Assembly: GCA_937974275.1 (NCBI GenBank)
Contig: CALJIF010000041.1
Coordinates: 41,012 to 105,011, forward strand
Direction: 5' to 3'
DNA length: 64,000 bases
Source of the DNA: an uncultured Flavobacteriales bacterium
Lineage (GTDB): Bacteria > Bacteroidota > Bacteroidia > Palsa-965
The notes beneath the pieces were generated by a model. The model was not told the origin of the DNA. It saw only the letters and a list, made by a program, of their open reading frames with translations, and did no database searches. Below, piece after piece: positions 1 through 9,362 of this stretch. A program made the translations under genes and the position numbers. Each line of letters starts with the position of its first letter. Positions within the stretch are counted from its first letter, which is position 1.

Positions 1-1716
1 GCACAACATTATTGGACAATTACAGAACGTTTGTCGTTATCTACAATCGTGTATTTGTCACTGGGAAATGGCGGAGGAACTTCGTTTAATTCCATTCCAA
101 ACAGAGATACCTTGACAGGCCTTCTGAATATCACAGCGCCTTACTTATCGAATTCCAGCAACATTGATGCACTATACAGCACAACAGAAACGAAATCGAC
201 ACGCATTCTTCAAGCATCAATGAACAACCATTTTTGGTACGGTGGATTAAGTACGTTAACCTACAAAGCCAACGAGAAATTCTCTGCTATGTTAGGTATT
301 GATGGACGCTCATACACCGGTTATCATTACCGCAAAGTGTATGATCTCGTTGGAGGAGATTACTTCGTTGATTTTTCGAATCGCAATCAACCGAACGGAG
401 TTGGCAATTTGCAATACGCCATGAAAGGATTGAACGATACGATTGGTTATTACAATGTTGGCTTGGTTAATTGGGGCGGTGTATTTGCTCAGGCCGAATA
501 TGTTTCCGGAAAATGGAGTACGTTCGTTACAGTAACAGGCTCTATGACTTCGTACCAGCGTGTAGATTACTTCCGCAAGAAAGATATTGTCATGGATGAC
601 GGAACCGTAGTGGAACAGATTGTCGGATATAACGAAGTGTTGTATACGAATGGACAACAACAAGGCGTTGCAGCCAACGGAGCAGTAGTAACTGTTTCCG
701 GTGATACGACGTTCATTAATAATCCCAGCGGTGCAGATTATGCAATTACGAATGCACAGTCGTATGCATGGGCATCTGACAAAGCTCGATTTGCGCAAAC
801 CGAACGTAAGTTATTCCCGGGTTTCACGGTTAAGAGCGGCGCAAACTACAACATCAACGATCATTACCGCGTATTCTTAAATGCAGGATACATGAACATG
901 GCTCCGCGTTTCAATACCGTTTTTGATAACGCCAACCGCGAATATCCCGGTGTGAAGAATCAAAAAATATATGCAGTTGAAGTTGGCTCCGGTGCACGAT
1001 TCAAAGGGTTTGCTGCAAACCTGAACTTATACTACACCTACTGGGAAAATAAGCCTCCTACATTCTCGCCTACCATTAACATTGCGGGTGATGTTTTCAC
1101 ATACGACCTGATTGGATTAACAACAATTCATAAAGGAGTTGAAGTTGATGCGAATTGGCAAGTCTGGAGAAATGTTCAGGCGGAGTTCTTGATGTCTATT
1201 GGAGATTGGGTAAACAATTCAGCAGGCATTGTGTACCTGTACGATCAAAACCTTATCCTGGAAGACACCATCGAATACAGCGGACGAGGTGTGCATGTTG
1301 GCGATGCGGCTCAAACACAAATCGGCGGATCGCTGCGCTGGGAACCTATTAAAGGAGCATACATTAAGGCTCGATTCACATACTTCGCGCGTAATTATGC
1401 CAATTTTGATCCGATTGCGTTAACTCCGGTTTATAACACGCAAGGTGATATTATTAGAGACAATCGCGATCGCGAATCCTGGGTGGCTCCAAGTTATGGG
1501 TTGCTGGATATTTTCGGTGGATTTGAAATACGCGACATCGTTCCGAAAGATGAGAAACGATTTAGTCGTGTTGGCTTTACATTTACCATATTTAATGTTC
1601 TCAATACTAAATACATTACCGACGCACAAAATGGAGTTAACTTTGATGCTTCTACAGCATTGGTGTACATGGGTCAAGGACGACGTTGGAATGCCGGGAT
1701 GCGTTTTAGTTTTTAA
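1..1716 (+). CDS. TonB-dependent receptor, C-terminal part (5' end outside window)
   Basis: The reading frame is open from base 1 and the first in-frame start-like codon (31) is internal, so this is the 3' part of a longer gene. The roughly 570 visible residues are rich in alternating aromatic/polar beta-strands with Asn/Gly turns. Typical receptor-barrel signatures are present: a 'Y.NRDRESWVAPSYGLLDIFGGFE'-like strand (split here by eye), then 'FTIFNVLNTKYITDA' and a C-terminal Phe ('RFSF'), the usual outer-membrane barrel ending. The N-terminal plug and any carboxypeptidase-like domain would lie upstream. Such receptors import large ligands through the outer membrane using TonB energy; the ligand cannot be told from this part. 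The next gene starts 32 bp downstream on the same strand, so the two may be cotranscribed. Confidence 0.85.
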   Translation, partial: AQHYWTITERLSLSTIVYLSLGNGGGTSFNSIPNRDTLTGLLNITAPYLSNSSNIDALYSTTETKSTRILQASMNNHFWYGGLSTLTYKANEKFSAMLGIDGRSYTGYHYRKVYDLVGGDYFVDFSNRNQPNGVGNLQYAMKGLNDTIGYYNVGLVNWGGVFAQAEYVSGKWSTFVTVTGSMTSYQRVDYFRKKDIVMDDGTVVEQIVGYNEVLYTNGQQQGVAANGAVVTVSGDTTFINNPSGADYAITNAQSYAWASDKARFAQTERKLFPGFTVKSGANYNINDHYRVFLNAGYMNMAPRFNTVFDNANREYPGVKNQKIYAVEVGSGARFKGFAANLNLYYTYWENKPPTFSPTINIAGDVFTYDLIGLTTIHKGVEVDANWQVWRNVQAEFLMSIGDWVNNSAGIVYLYDQNLILEDTIEYSGRGVHVGDAAQTQIGGSLRWEPIKGAYIKARFTYFARNYANFDPIALTPVYNTQGDIIRDNRDRESWVAPSYGLLDIFGGFEIRDIVPKDEKRFSRVGFTFTIFNVLNTKYITDAQNGVNFDASTALVYMGQGRRWNAGMRFSF

Positions 1717-1748
1717 TAATCATTGATACGTCAATTAATTACACACAC

Positions 1749-3938
1749 ATGAATAAACTATTTACCTCATTACTCGTTCTGGTAACGGGTATTTTATTTG
1801 GTCAGGCCACGTTGCCCTCAACATGGAGCTTTACCACAACGTCATTCCCTGCAGGCTGGACAGCAACGGGAACAGGATTTTATACCGGCTCTGGAAATAC
1901 GCCTCCGGCCTTGCGTTTGGATAACACCGGCGATAACCTTGTGATTTGGTATGCAGGATCTGCAGGCCCACTTACTTACTACATTTCGGGTAATAGTTTT
2001 TCAGGCGGCACTTTTGAAGTTCAGGAATCTGTAAATGGCAACACTTGGACAACATTACGTACGTTCACGACGAACATGCCAACCAATTACACCATGTTTA
2101 CGGATCAACCTGCTGCGGCAAGTCGTTATGTTCGGTTTAACTATACTCAAAAAAACAGTGGCAACGTAGGACTGGATGACGTAAGTATTGCAGCACCTGC
2201 AGCGGGGCCTCAACAAGAAATCAATGTTTTGTATAGCGCACAAACTGTGCTATCCGGTGGTTCTATCTGGACGTCATCAGCTGTTAGTTCAACGACTTCA
2301 TTAACGTTAACCGTTGAAAATTTAGGAACTCAGAATGCGTTAAACATTGCGTCCGCAGTTATCAGCGGAACTAATGCTTCCGAGTTTGTAATTCAATCTG
2401 CACCAAGTGTTGTTAATGCATTAAGCACAGGAAATATCGTAATTGACTTCACACCAACTGCAGCAGGAACACGCGTCGCTACATTAACAATCACTAACGA
2501 TGACAGCGATGAGGGTTCGTACGTAATTAACTTATTTGGAGCGGGTGGCGGATTGGCATCAGAACCAAACGCACCTACGAATTTAAATTTCACGAACGTA
2601 AAGTCGTATCGTTTCCAAACCAACTGGACGGCTTCATCTCCCGCTGCTGATGGCTACATCGTATTGCGTAAAAATGGAAGTGCAGTAACTGATGTTCCTG
2701 TCGATGGTGCGTCATATACCGTTGGGGATTATATCGGAACAAGTCAGGTTGCATATGTTGGAACATCTACTACCACTTGGATCAATTACGTTGGAGCATC
2801 TTCACAATATGGAATTGCCGTGTTCGCGTATAACGGTCCCGGAGCATTTCGCAACTACACCGATGGAAGTCCATTAGCAAATGTAGTATCCTCTTCCGGT
2901 TCCATGCAGCCGGCAAATTATTATAGCGGGATCAATACCTCTTCATCAACTTTTGTTAATGACCTTACCTTGCTGACCAATCCACATACCGACCGCTTCT
3001 ACAGCAATTACGGACCGTACATGGTTACGAAGTTCTGGGCACGTGACACCACCAACGGTCAGCGGGTTGTTACCTGTGTTTATTCCGGAGAGAACTTGGT
3101 TTATACAGAACCATTCGCATGGGTAACGTTCAGTCGTGAACATACGTATTCGTTCAGCTGGATGCCTTCTAATCCAAATACGAACACACCTGAATACAGT
3201 GATTACTTCAATCTATATCCGGTTAATCAGGATGATGCCAACGCTGTTCGCAGCAATTATCCTTTGGGAGAAGTTGTTAACGTAACCAACACCTATTTAG
3301 GAGCGAAATATGGACAAGACGCCAACGGACGCACGGTTTACGAACCACGAGATGATCAGAAAGGCGATGCGGCACGTTCAATGTTCTATATGGCAACCTG
3401 CTACAATAGCACAGTTGCAGACTGGAGTTTCCCGAATCCGATCAGCACTTCCATCATGTATGGTCAGGACCAGAATTTGTTAAAGGCATGGCATTATCAG
3501 GATTTACCGGATGCACGTGAAATCGCCAAGAATGATTACATCGACTCATTGCAGGGTAATCGTAATCCGTTTATCGATAGCGTAAACTATGCTTGTTACA
3601 TTGACTTCTACACGATGAACAAAATCAATGGCCCTACTTTACCATGCTCGAATTCTACGATCGGAATCAGTGAAGTAAATCAACAACCTATTGTGCTTAA
3701 TACCATGCCTAATCCTGCCGGAGACAATTTCATGTTGTACGTATCCGCATTGGAAAATAAAACCGGGGTATTACAGGTTGTTGATGTTCAGGGCAAAGTA
3801 ATCGATGAACAGACCGTTGTCTTAAATTCAGGTACTTCTGCATTCAGTTTTGATTGCAAAAATTGGAATTCAGGCATGTACACGATCCGTATTCAGACCG
3901 AAAATCAGGTATTTTTGACCAGAATGATCAAGAATTAA
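1749..3938 (+). CDS. Secreted endonuclease I-family nuclease with T9SS sorting domain
   Basis: 729 residues. A signal peptide (about 1-20, ending F-G-Q-A) is followed by a beta-sandwich region (to about 155, 'GLDDVSI'). Next is a choice-of-anchor-D/ASPM-like Ig domain (about 155-262, 'DFTPTAAGTRVATLTITNDD'), an FN3-like domain (about 270-385) and an endonuclease I domain (about 385-640). The nuclease shows 'FSREHTYSFSWMP', 'NAVRSNYPLGEVV' and 'EPRDDQKGDAARSMFYMAT', all typical of the EndA/NucM/BsuB family. The usual His pair after the first motif ('SDAHHLYP' type) reads 'SDYFNLYP' here. The last 80 residues ('NTMPNPAGDNFMLYV', 'VVDVQGKVI', 'GMYTIRIQT') form a T9SS type A sorting domain, so the protein should be exported and possibly surface-attached. 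The likely role is degradation of extracellular nucleic acid. A strong terminator follows. Confidence 0.85.
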   Translation: MNKLFTSLLVLVTGILFGQATLPSTWSFTTTSFPAGWTATGTGFYTGSGNTPPALRLDNTGDNLVIWYAGSAGPLTYYISGNSFSGGTFEVQESVNGNTWTTLRTFTTNMPTNYTMFTDQPAAASRYVRFNYTQKNSGNVGLDDVSIAAPAAGPQQEINVLYSAQTVLSGGSIWTSSAVSSTTSLTLTVENLGTQNALNIASAVISGTNASEFVIQSAPSVVNALSTGNIVIDFTPTAAGTRVATLTITNDDSDEGSYVINLFGAGGGLASEPNAPTNLNFTNVKSYRFQTNWTASSPAADGYIVLRKNGSAVTDVPVDGASYTVGDYIGTSQVAYVGTSTTTWINYVGASSQYGIAVFAYNGPGAFRNYTDGSPLANVVSSSGSMQPANYYSGINTSSSTFVNDLTLLTNPHTDRFYSNYGPYMVTKFWARDTTNGQRVVTCVYSGENLVYTEPFAWVTFSREHTYSFSWMPSNPNTNTPEYSDYFNLYPVNQDDANAVRSNYPLGEVVNVTNTYLGAKYGQDANGRTVYEPRDDQKGDAARSMFYMATCYNSTVADWSFPNPISTSIMYGQDQNLLKAWHYQDLPDAREIAKNDYIDSLQGNRNPFIDSVNYACYIDFYTMNKINGPTLPCSNSTIGISEVNQQPIVLNTMPNPAGDNFMLYVSALENKTGVLQVVDVQGKVIDEQTVVLNSGTSAFSFDCKNWNSGMYTIRIQTENQVFLTRMIKN

Positions 3939-3964
3939 GGTCGGATAAAGCTCTTAAAAATGTT

Positions 3965-3996
3965 AAAATGCGTCTCTTCGGAGGCGCATTTTATTT
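3965..3996 (+). terminator. Rho-independent terminator with UUCG tetraloop
   Basis: A 12-bp stem (AAAATGCGTCTC / GAGGCGCATTTT, one G-U pair) is closed by the very stable C(UUCG)G tetraloop at 3977-3980 and followed by a T-rich run. It lies 26 bp after the nuclease stop codon. Confidence 0.9.
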
Positions 3997-4083
3997 TTCA
4001 CTAATACCTGAATAACAAGACATTACGCTTCTTTAGCCTTGCGATAAGGAGTTATAAACAATGTCGTGTGGCTCAAATTTTAC

Positions 4084-4113
4084 TTGTTTTTTTGGTTTGA
4101 AACCTTAATTTAG
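4084..4113 (+). promoter_or_regulatory. Candidate Bacteroidota promoter for the M23/LysM gene
   Basis: TTG at 4084-4086, a 19-bp spacer, then TAATTTAG at 4106-4113, one base from the -7 consensus TAnnTTTG. The next gene starts 40 bp downstream. Confidence 0.4.
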
Positions 4114-4153
4114 CGCGTCTTAAAAAATAGAACAGTCTTCAACACACTACAAT

Positions 4154-5380
4154 TTGCATATAATCCGATATATCCCCCTGTTGTTCCTGTTGGTTTTATT
4201 AACCGGAACATTATCCGGCTTTAGACCGGGAGATCCTCCGGCTGCAGTTCGGGCGGAACTTGCTGTAAATGATACAGCGGAAGCAACAGACGATCATCCT
4301 ACAATAACTTCGGACACCTCAGGACCTGCCACTGCGACAATTGCAGTAACTGATCCTCCGGCAAAGAAAACAACCACAGAACCGGATCACGACGAAGAAG
4401 GTCATGTTCACGGTGATGAAGAAGAGGATGATTTTGACACTACCTCCGTTCACATGGAGAAGTTTGATGCTCTGGCATTCAACGATACGGTTATGTTGTT
4501 GTTGAATGATCCTCAACATTGCGGATATGTTCATCCGTTTAATGGCTATGTTACTTCTAACTTTGGATTCAGAAAATCCCGCTATCACTTTGGCGTTGAC
4601 ATTAAGTTAAATACAGGTGACTCCGTAGTTAGTTGCTTTGACGGCAAAGTGCGCATTGCTCAATACAGTAAAACGTATGGCAATTTGGTTGTTGTTCGTC
4701 ACGCGAATGGACTGGAAACGTATTACGCACACTTATCCAAACTTTTGGTAAAAGTTGGAGATGATGTTGAAGCCGGAACTCTTGTTGGACTTGGCGGAAA
4801 CACAGGTCGTTCGTTCGGAGCGCATTTGCATTTCGAAGTGCGTTACAAAGGACAGCCGATCAACCCGAACTACATTATTGATTTCGAAAAGAAATGTATT
4901 CGTACTAACGCTTATCCGCTTTGCAAATCTGATTTCAAGTATTTATCAGAAACACACAAAGTGGTGCGTCGTTCCCGAAAGAGTAAAAAGACGTATGTAA
5001 CGTATTATACTCCGGGCGGTCCAAAATACGCCACTAAAGAAGCAAAAGCGATCATGGCTGTAGTTCCTGATCCAGTGATGCCTAATACGGATCCCAATTT
5101 GGTTCCTGACGGTTCTAAGACGCCTATTCAGGTTAAACCTCAACCTACACCAACAACATCCAACCCCAATACAGGTGTTAAGCCGGCTCCGAACGGTAAA
5201 ACAACAACACCACCTGCCAATAAATCAGGTGCAGGAGCAAAAACATATGTGGTGAAAAAAGGCGACACCTTGGGAGCTATTGCTGCACGTAATAACACAA
5301 CAGTCGACAAGTTGTGCCAATTAAACGGGATCAAGAAGACTGCAATTCTTCAGATTGGTCAGAAGCTTCGCGTGAAGTAA
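4154..5380 (+). CDS. Secreted M23 metallopeptidase with C-terminal LysM domain
   Basis: 408 residues from a TTG start; no ATG or GTG lies in frame upstream within reach, and the hydrophobic signal segment begins at residue 5. After an acidic, His-containing linker (about 75-95) comes a peptidase M23 (LytM/lysostaphin) domain, about 120-245. Its metal ligands are visible as 'HFGVD' and 'HLHFE', with the second His of the family in 'YYAHLSK'. A Pro/Thr-rich linker leads to a LysM peptidoglycan-binding domain at 360-408 ('YVVKKGDTLGAIAARNN', 'LQIGQKLRVK'). M23 enzymes cut peptide cross-links in peptidoglycan; with both zinc ligand motifs intact this one is probably active rather than an EnvC-like activator. 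It ends 5 bp from the convergent WG-repeat gene. Confidence 0.9.
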   Translation: MHIIRYIPLLFLLVLLTGTLSGFRPGDPPAAVRAELAVNDTAEATDDHPTITSDTSGPATATIAVTDPPAKKTTTEPDHDEEGHVHGDEEEDDFDTTSVHMEKFDALAFNDTVMLLLNDPQHCGYVHPFNGYVTSNFGFRKSRYHFGVDIKLNTGDSVVSCFDGKVRIAQYSKTYGNLVVVRHANGLETYYAHLSKLLVKVGDDVEAGTLVGLGGNTGRSFGAHLHFEVRYKGQPINPNYIIDFEKKCIRTNAYPLCKSDFKYLSETHKVVRRSRKSKKTYVTYYTPGGPKYATKEAKAIMAVVPDPVMPNTDPNLVPDGSKTPIQVKPQPTPTTSNPNTGVKPAPNGKTTTPPANKSGAGAKTYVVKKGDTLGAIAARNNTTVDKLCQLNGIKKTAILQIGQKLRVK

Positions 5381-5385
5381 TTCCG

Positions 5386-7503
5386 TTACATTACGAAATC
5401 CTTTTCCTTCCACTGAAACTGCCTTGATCGAGCATTATAGTAAGCGAACTTACTATTTCGTTCCACGCGGTAAATTGTACCCGATACGAGCGCTATCTTG
5501 TCCCAAACAGGCTGTAGTAAAATAGTACCCGATACGTCTGCAAGTCCTTTGCCGGAATCAGACTCAAGAGCTAAATAATTTGTAGCGATGTGATCAATAC
5601 TGTTGTATGTGGCGGGCAAAATCCATTTACCACGCGCATCAATACAACCCACCAAACCATCTTTGCGAACACGCGCAACACCATCAGTGAATGACCATGC
5701 GTATTCATAATCGTAAGGGATTACCAGCTTCACCTGTTGATCAATAAATCCCCATTTTCCTTTCTTCTTTATCGGACAACGATTGTCAGCGAAAAAACCG
5801 ACATCTTCATATTCTCTCGCTAGCACCGACTTGCCTGCCGTATCTATGATTCCCAATTTATTTTCAAGCAGGACTTTTGCGGTGCCGTGTTTGAATGAAT
5901 TATCCCCTAACAACGCGCGATTATAATCGTACTTCATAGGAATTACCAATTCACCTGCACGATTGATATAACCGCAACTACCGTCTTGCACAACCAATGC
6001 ACGATTATCACTGAACTCACCAATGAACTCATACTCGCATGCAGTAATGTACTTGCCTTCAGTATCTATTAATCCGAACAAATCGTTCTTCTGAACACGA
6101 GCAATTCCATTATTGAATTTGCCAACCCATTCATAAATAGTCGGAACTACTATTTTCCCGTAACGATCAATAAAACCGTAACCTGTGGAATCTTCTACGT
6201 ACGCCAATCCTCCTGAAAAATCACCGCCCTTTTCGAACATGCAGCGTACCACTTCTTTCCCGGTTTGATCAATGTAACCGTGCTTACCATTTCGCTCAAC
6301 TCCTGCTCTGCCTTCAGAGAACTCGTAAATGGCATCATATTCAACCGGAACAATTAAAAATCCGGCTTTGTCTACAAGACCGAATTTCCGATTCAACTCT
6401 ACAACAGCAACGCCTTTTCGAAATGAACTAACTTCATCATATTGAACCGGCACTAATAATTTGTTGCGCTTATTGATAAAACCGGCTTTCCCGTTTTTGC
6501 CAACTGCCGCCGCCCCTTCCTGAAAAACTTCAACCCATTCGTACTCACATGGAATTAGCACAGCTCCTGTGCTATCCGCAAAGCCCCAAAGTCCGTCTTC
6601 GCGTACCGGAAAAAATTCCGTCATCGACAAACGCAGATCTTCCGTTATCGTTTCTTTAAACGGAAAGTCAGGGTAATCAATCCAAAATTGTGCAATGGTA
6701 GTTGAGGAACCATCCGCGGTGTACAAGCTGTATAACTTCATCCAGGCCTCGTCTCTATTACGATTGGTGGGATGTTTTCGGATAAAGGCACGGTAAGAAT
6801 CAATATCCATTCCGCCCACAGACAATTTAAAAACGGCATCCTCTGCAACTCCTCGATACGGGCTTTCGGGATATTCAGCAACAAAAATTTCATATGCCAT
6901 TAATGAGCTATCCGCGGTTTTCGTTTCAAATAATACGCGATCGTAACGCGATTGGGCTTCCGAAAACAATAAGGACTTTGGATAACGAAGCATAAAGTCA
7001 TTATACGCCTCGTACGAATTAATTTTTTCCGCATCACGAAAAGCAAATGCATCACGGTTAACGATTGCAACAGAATCCCATCGCGAATTGCAATGAATTT
7101 CGAGATAATTCTCCATCGCGGCCACTGTCGCTGTTTGCAAGGCTTGGGCTAATGCAACGGAATCAATTTGTGCTTCTAAATTTTTAATAGCATTAAAATC
7201 AACACCCAACTTCAGCAAACGTTTTTTTTGTGCAGAAGAACTATTGGGATAAGAAAATTTCGCGGACAAGATTTGATTATGCGCACGCGTATTATCCGAA
7301 AACGGGTTATCTCTTCGATGATAAATCAGCGCAAGACCATAACCACTTCCGGCCGGTTGACGCTTACTGCATTGTTGTAATAGTTTCCGTGCTTTGAAAT
7401 AATCGTAACGTTCCAATGCATCGTAAGCGCGCTCTAATGTCCCGGCAAAAACACGAGAGGCACAGACAAGGAAACAAATTACAATTACGATACGATTAAG
7501 CAC
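5386..7503 (-). CDS. WG-repeat protein with N-terminal helical domain
   Basis: 705 residues from a GTG start at 7503; a TTG at 7509 is also possible but overlaps the -7 promoter box. A signal peptide (about 1-22, 'VICFLVCASRVFAG') is followed by a helical region with tetratricopeptide-like spacing (to about 290). Then come about eleven WG repeats to the C terminus, e.g. 'GLWGFADSTGAVLIPCEYE', 'GKHGYIDQTGKEVV' and 'GKWGFIDQQVKLVIPYDYE'. WG repeats form beta-rich scaffolds of unknown function that are common in Bacteroidota. The signal peptide suggests a periplasmic or surface location. I cannot assign a more specific role. The gene stands alone, convergent with the upstream M23 gene and divergent from a small membrane-protein gene. 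Confidence 0.85.
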   Translation of the reverse strand: MLNRIVIVICFLVCASRVFAGTLERAYDALERYDYFKARKLLQQCSKRQPAGSGYGLALIYHRRDNPFSDNTRAHNQILSAKFSYPNSSSAQKKRLLKLGVDFNAIKNLEAQIDSVALAQALQTATVAAMENYLEIHCNSRWDSVAIVNRDAFAFRDAEKINSYEAYNDFMLRYPKSLLFSEAQSRYDRVLFETKTADSSLMAYEIFVAEYPESPYRGVAEDAVFKLSVGGMDIDSYRAFIRKHPTNRNRDEAWMKLYSLYTADGSSTTIAQFWIDYPDFPFKETITEDLRLSMTEFFPVREDGLWGFADSTGAVLIPCEYEWVEVFQEGAAAVGKNGKAGFINKRNKLLVPVQYDEVSSFRKGVAVVELNRKFGLVDKAGFLIVPVEYDAIYEFSEGRAGVERNGKHGYIDQTGKEVVRCMFEKGGDFSGGLAYVEDSTGYGFIDRYGKIVVPTIYEWVGKFNNGIARVQKNDLFGLIDTEGKYITACEYEFIGEFSDNRALVVQDGSCGYINRAGELVIPMKYDYNRALLGDNSFKHGTAKVLLENKLGIIDTAGKSVLAREYEDVGFFADNRCPIKKKGKWGFIDQQVKLVIPYDYEYAWSFTDGVARVRKDGLVGCIDARGKWILPATYNSIDHIATNYLALESDSGKGLADVSGTILLQPVWDKIALVSGTIYRVERNSKFAYYNARSRQFQWKEKDFVM

Positions 7504-7506
7504 GTC

Positions 7507-7514
7507 CAAAAATA
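7507..7514 (-). promoter_or_regulatory. -7 promoter box of the WG-repeat gene
   Basis: On the minus strand this reads TATTTTTG, a perfect TAnnTTTG box, with only GAC between it and the GTG start at 7503. This implies a transcript that starts at or within a few bases of the start codon. Confidence 0.55.
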
Positions 7515-7593
7515 CGATCCTGCATGACGGCAGAAAACAACCTGTCCATGATGTTATTCAACATTTTTCCAATAACTGCGTTTACTTATTATC

Positions 7594-7601
7594 TAACTTT
7601 G
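7594..7601 (+). promoter_or_regulatory. -7 promoter box of the small membrane-protein gene
   Basis: TAACTTTG, a perfect TAnnTTTG match, ends 4 bp before the ATG at 7606. No convincing -33 element is seen. Confidence 0.55.
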
Positions 7602-7605
7602 TGGC

Positions 7606-7800
7606 ATGAAATTCAGCAGTGGTCAGATAGGGTTTATCATATTTTTCATTGTTGCTTTTATTGGCGGGCTAGTCTGGGCTTACAGTAAGGATAAAATCAC
7701 CAACTCGAAATACTATCCCGGGGCGTGGAAAATGATTATTTATGTAATCGCCGGCTTTATCGGGTTATTTTTAATGATTAAAGCGGCCAAAAGTTTTTAA
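7606..7800 (+). CDS. Small two-helix inner-membrane protein
   Basis: 64 residues. There are two hydrophobic segments, about 8-27 ('GFIIFFIVAFIGGLVWAY') and about 43-59 ('IIYVIAGFIGLFLMI'), joined by a short basic loop with 'KDKITNSKYYPG'. This topology is common in small Bacteroidota membrane proteins of unknown function. The start is supported by a TAnnTTTG box 4 bp upstream and by an even hydrophobicity pattern from residue 8. It could be part of a membrane complex, but its neighbours (a WG-repeat protein and a secreted protein) do not suggest one. Confidence 0.7.
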   Translation: MKFSSGQIGFIIFFIVAFIGGLVWAYSKDKITNSKYYPGAWKMIIYVIAGFIGLFLMIKAAKSF

Positions 7801-7925
7801 TCAATAAAACGAGACGATTAATCTGCCTTTTTTTTCGACGAACTGCTGTAATTTTCGATAAAAGCATTGTTTTGCTTTTGCGTATGACCTACCTTCGTAA
7901 TCTGATAACGTTAAAATTATCATCA

Positions 7926-8720
7926 ATGAAGAATTTGTTTGTCCTCTTTTTCCTTTTGTGCCTTCCTACGGTCGTTGTGTTTGGTAATTCCGGAACCTTG
8001 ATGGTGGAAGGAAAATACCAAAGCAAGAACGTGTACATACAAAACGCGTTTAACCAAAACGGCGTGGGCTTTTGTGCGTATGAAGTTCGCGTGAATGGGA
8101 AAGTGACTACAGACGAGGTGAATTCTTCCGCTTTTGAAATTGATTTGCGTCCGTTTAATTTGAATCCGGGAGATCCTGTCACCATACAGATTTTCCACAA
8201 AAATGGTTGCGCACCGAAAGTATTAAATCCTGAAGCATTAAAACCGCGCCCAACATTTACAACCAAATCAATTAATATTTCGAATACCGGATTGCTAACA
8301 TGGACTACTACAGGCGAACAAGGATCACTTGTTTTTGTGGTGGAACAATATCGTTGGAACAAATGGGTATTTGTGGGCGAAGTTCAAGGCAACGGCACTG
8401 CAACTGAAAACACTTATAACTTCCAGGTATCAGCGCATTCGGGAGAAAATAAATTTCGCGTAAAGCAGGTAGGTTTTGGTAAGGAAGTTCGTTATTCTCC
8501 TGAAGTAAAATTCACACCTGATGCGCAGCCTAAGTTAACATTCAACCACAACGCATCGAAGAGCAACATTACGTTCAGCGGAGAGACGATGTATGAGATG
8601 TACGATATGTACGGGAACGTGGTGTTAAAAGGTTTTGGCAAAAGCGCCGATCTGACCGGTTTTAACAAAGGTATCTACTACCTCTGCTTCGATAATGAAG
8701 TAGTTGAAGTTGCGCTGTAA
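7926..8720 (+). CDS. Secreted protein of unknown function with T9SS-like tail
   Basis: 264 residues from ATG 7926. An upstream in-frame start at 7872 would add 18 residues before the signal peptide, so 7926 is preferred because MKNLFVLFFLLCLP begins a standard signal peptide. The mature part is beta-rich, with two Cys ('GFCAY', 'NGCAP'). The last 40 residues ('YEMYDMYGNVVLKG', 'LTGFNKGIYYLCF') resemble a short T9SS sorting domain. I do not recognise the middle. The stop codon directly abuts the stop of the convergent NUDIX gene with no gap. Confidence 0.75.
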   Translation: MKNLFVLFFLLCLPTVVVFGNSGTLMVEGKYQSKNVYIQNAFNQNGVGFCAYEVRVNGKVTTDEVNSSAFEIDLRPFNLNPGDPVTIQIFHKNGCAPKVLNPEALKPRPTFTTKSINISNTGLLTWTTTGEQGSLVFVVEQYRWNKWVFVGEVQGNGTATENTYNFQVSAHSGENKFRVKQVGFGKEVRYSPEVKFTPDAQPKLTFNHNASKSNITFSGETMYEMYDMYGNVVLKGFGKSADLTGFNKGIYYLCFDNEVVEVAL

Positions 8721-9350
8721 TTAAGATTTCAACAGCATTTCCAGTTCACGGACAATCATTGCCGTAGCTCCCCACAAAATTTCTTGCTCTACCAAATAGC
8801 ATGGCGCGTTAACCCACATGTTGGGGCCGACCGGGATTTTGCGCGTTGTTTTCGCATCAGGAGAAAACAGTTCCTCCAGAGTTGGCGTCAATATTCTCTG
8901 CACTTCGCGACTATCCGGATTCCATATTGGAGTATCCTCCAATACCGCAACAAAAGGATGCACCAGGTAATTGCTCACGGGAATATACACCTTGCTTAAT
9001 TCGCCCAGAACGTGTGCCTCGTTAATTCCTGTGCCGGTTTCTTCTTGCCATTCGCGGATTGCAGTGAACATCAACGTGCCGTCTTCGGGCTCCATTTTTC
9101 CACCGGGAAGTGCTATTTGTCCACTGTGCACACCATCGTAATCAGGGCGTTTCATGAGCGTGAGTTTCCATTGCTCATCATAAAACAAACCAATAGTGAC
9201 CGCGCTTAGTTTATGATTGAGTCCCCGCTGTAAATAATCATTTGTGGTAACGCGTGCCCTTGAGGTCATGTCAAAATGCGCACGATCGCCGGGAAGTTCA
9301 TCTTTAAGTTTTGCTGACAATAATTCCACTAACTCCTCACGACTCCACAT
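8721..9350 (-). CDS. NUDIX hydrolase, CoA pyrophosphatase (NudL) type
   Basis: 209 residues. The NUDIX box is visible as 'LPGGKMEPED' followed by 'TAIREWQEETGT', with the R-E-x-x-E-E core that binds Mg2+. The spacing between the GG and RE elements is that of the YeaB/NudL coenzyme A pyrophosphatase group. These cytosolic enzymes cleave CoA or oxidised CoA to 3',5'-ADP and 4'-phosphopantetheine. The gene follows an M23 peptidase gene on the same strand after 12 bp, and purine-rich AGAAAAAAAGAGAG precedes its ATG, so the pair is probably one operon. The functional link between the two is unclear. Confidence 0.85.
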   Translation of the reverse strand: MWSREELVELLSAKLKDELPGDRAHFDMTSRARVTTNDYLQRGLNHKLSAVTIGLFYDEQWKLTLMKRPDYDGVHSGQIALPGGKMEPEDGTLMFTAIREWQEETGTGINEAHVLGELSKVYIPVSNYLVHPFVAVLEDTPIWNPDSREVQRILTPTLEELFSPDAKTTRKIPVGPNMWVNAPCYLVEQEILWGATAMIVRELEMLLKS

Positions 9351-9362
9351 CTCTCTTTTTTT

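Noticed and set aside
7503..7509. TTG at 7509 as start of the WG-repeat gene
   Set aside because: It overlaps the -7 box TATTTTTG; the GTG at 7503 fits the promoter spacing better.
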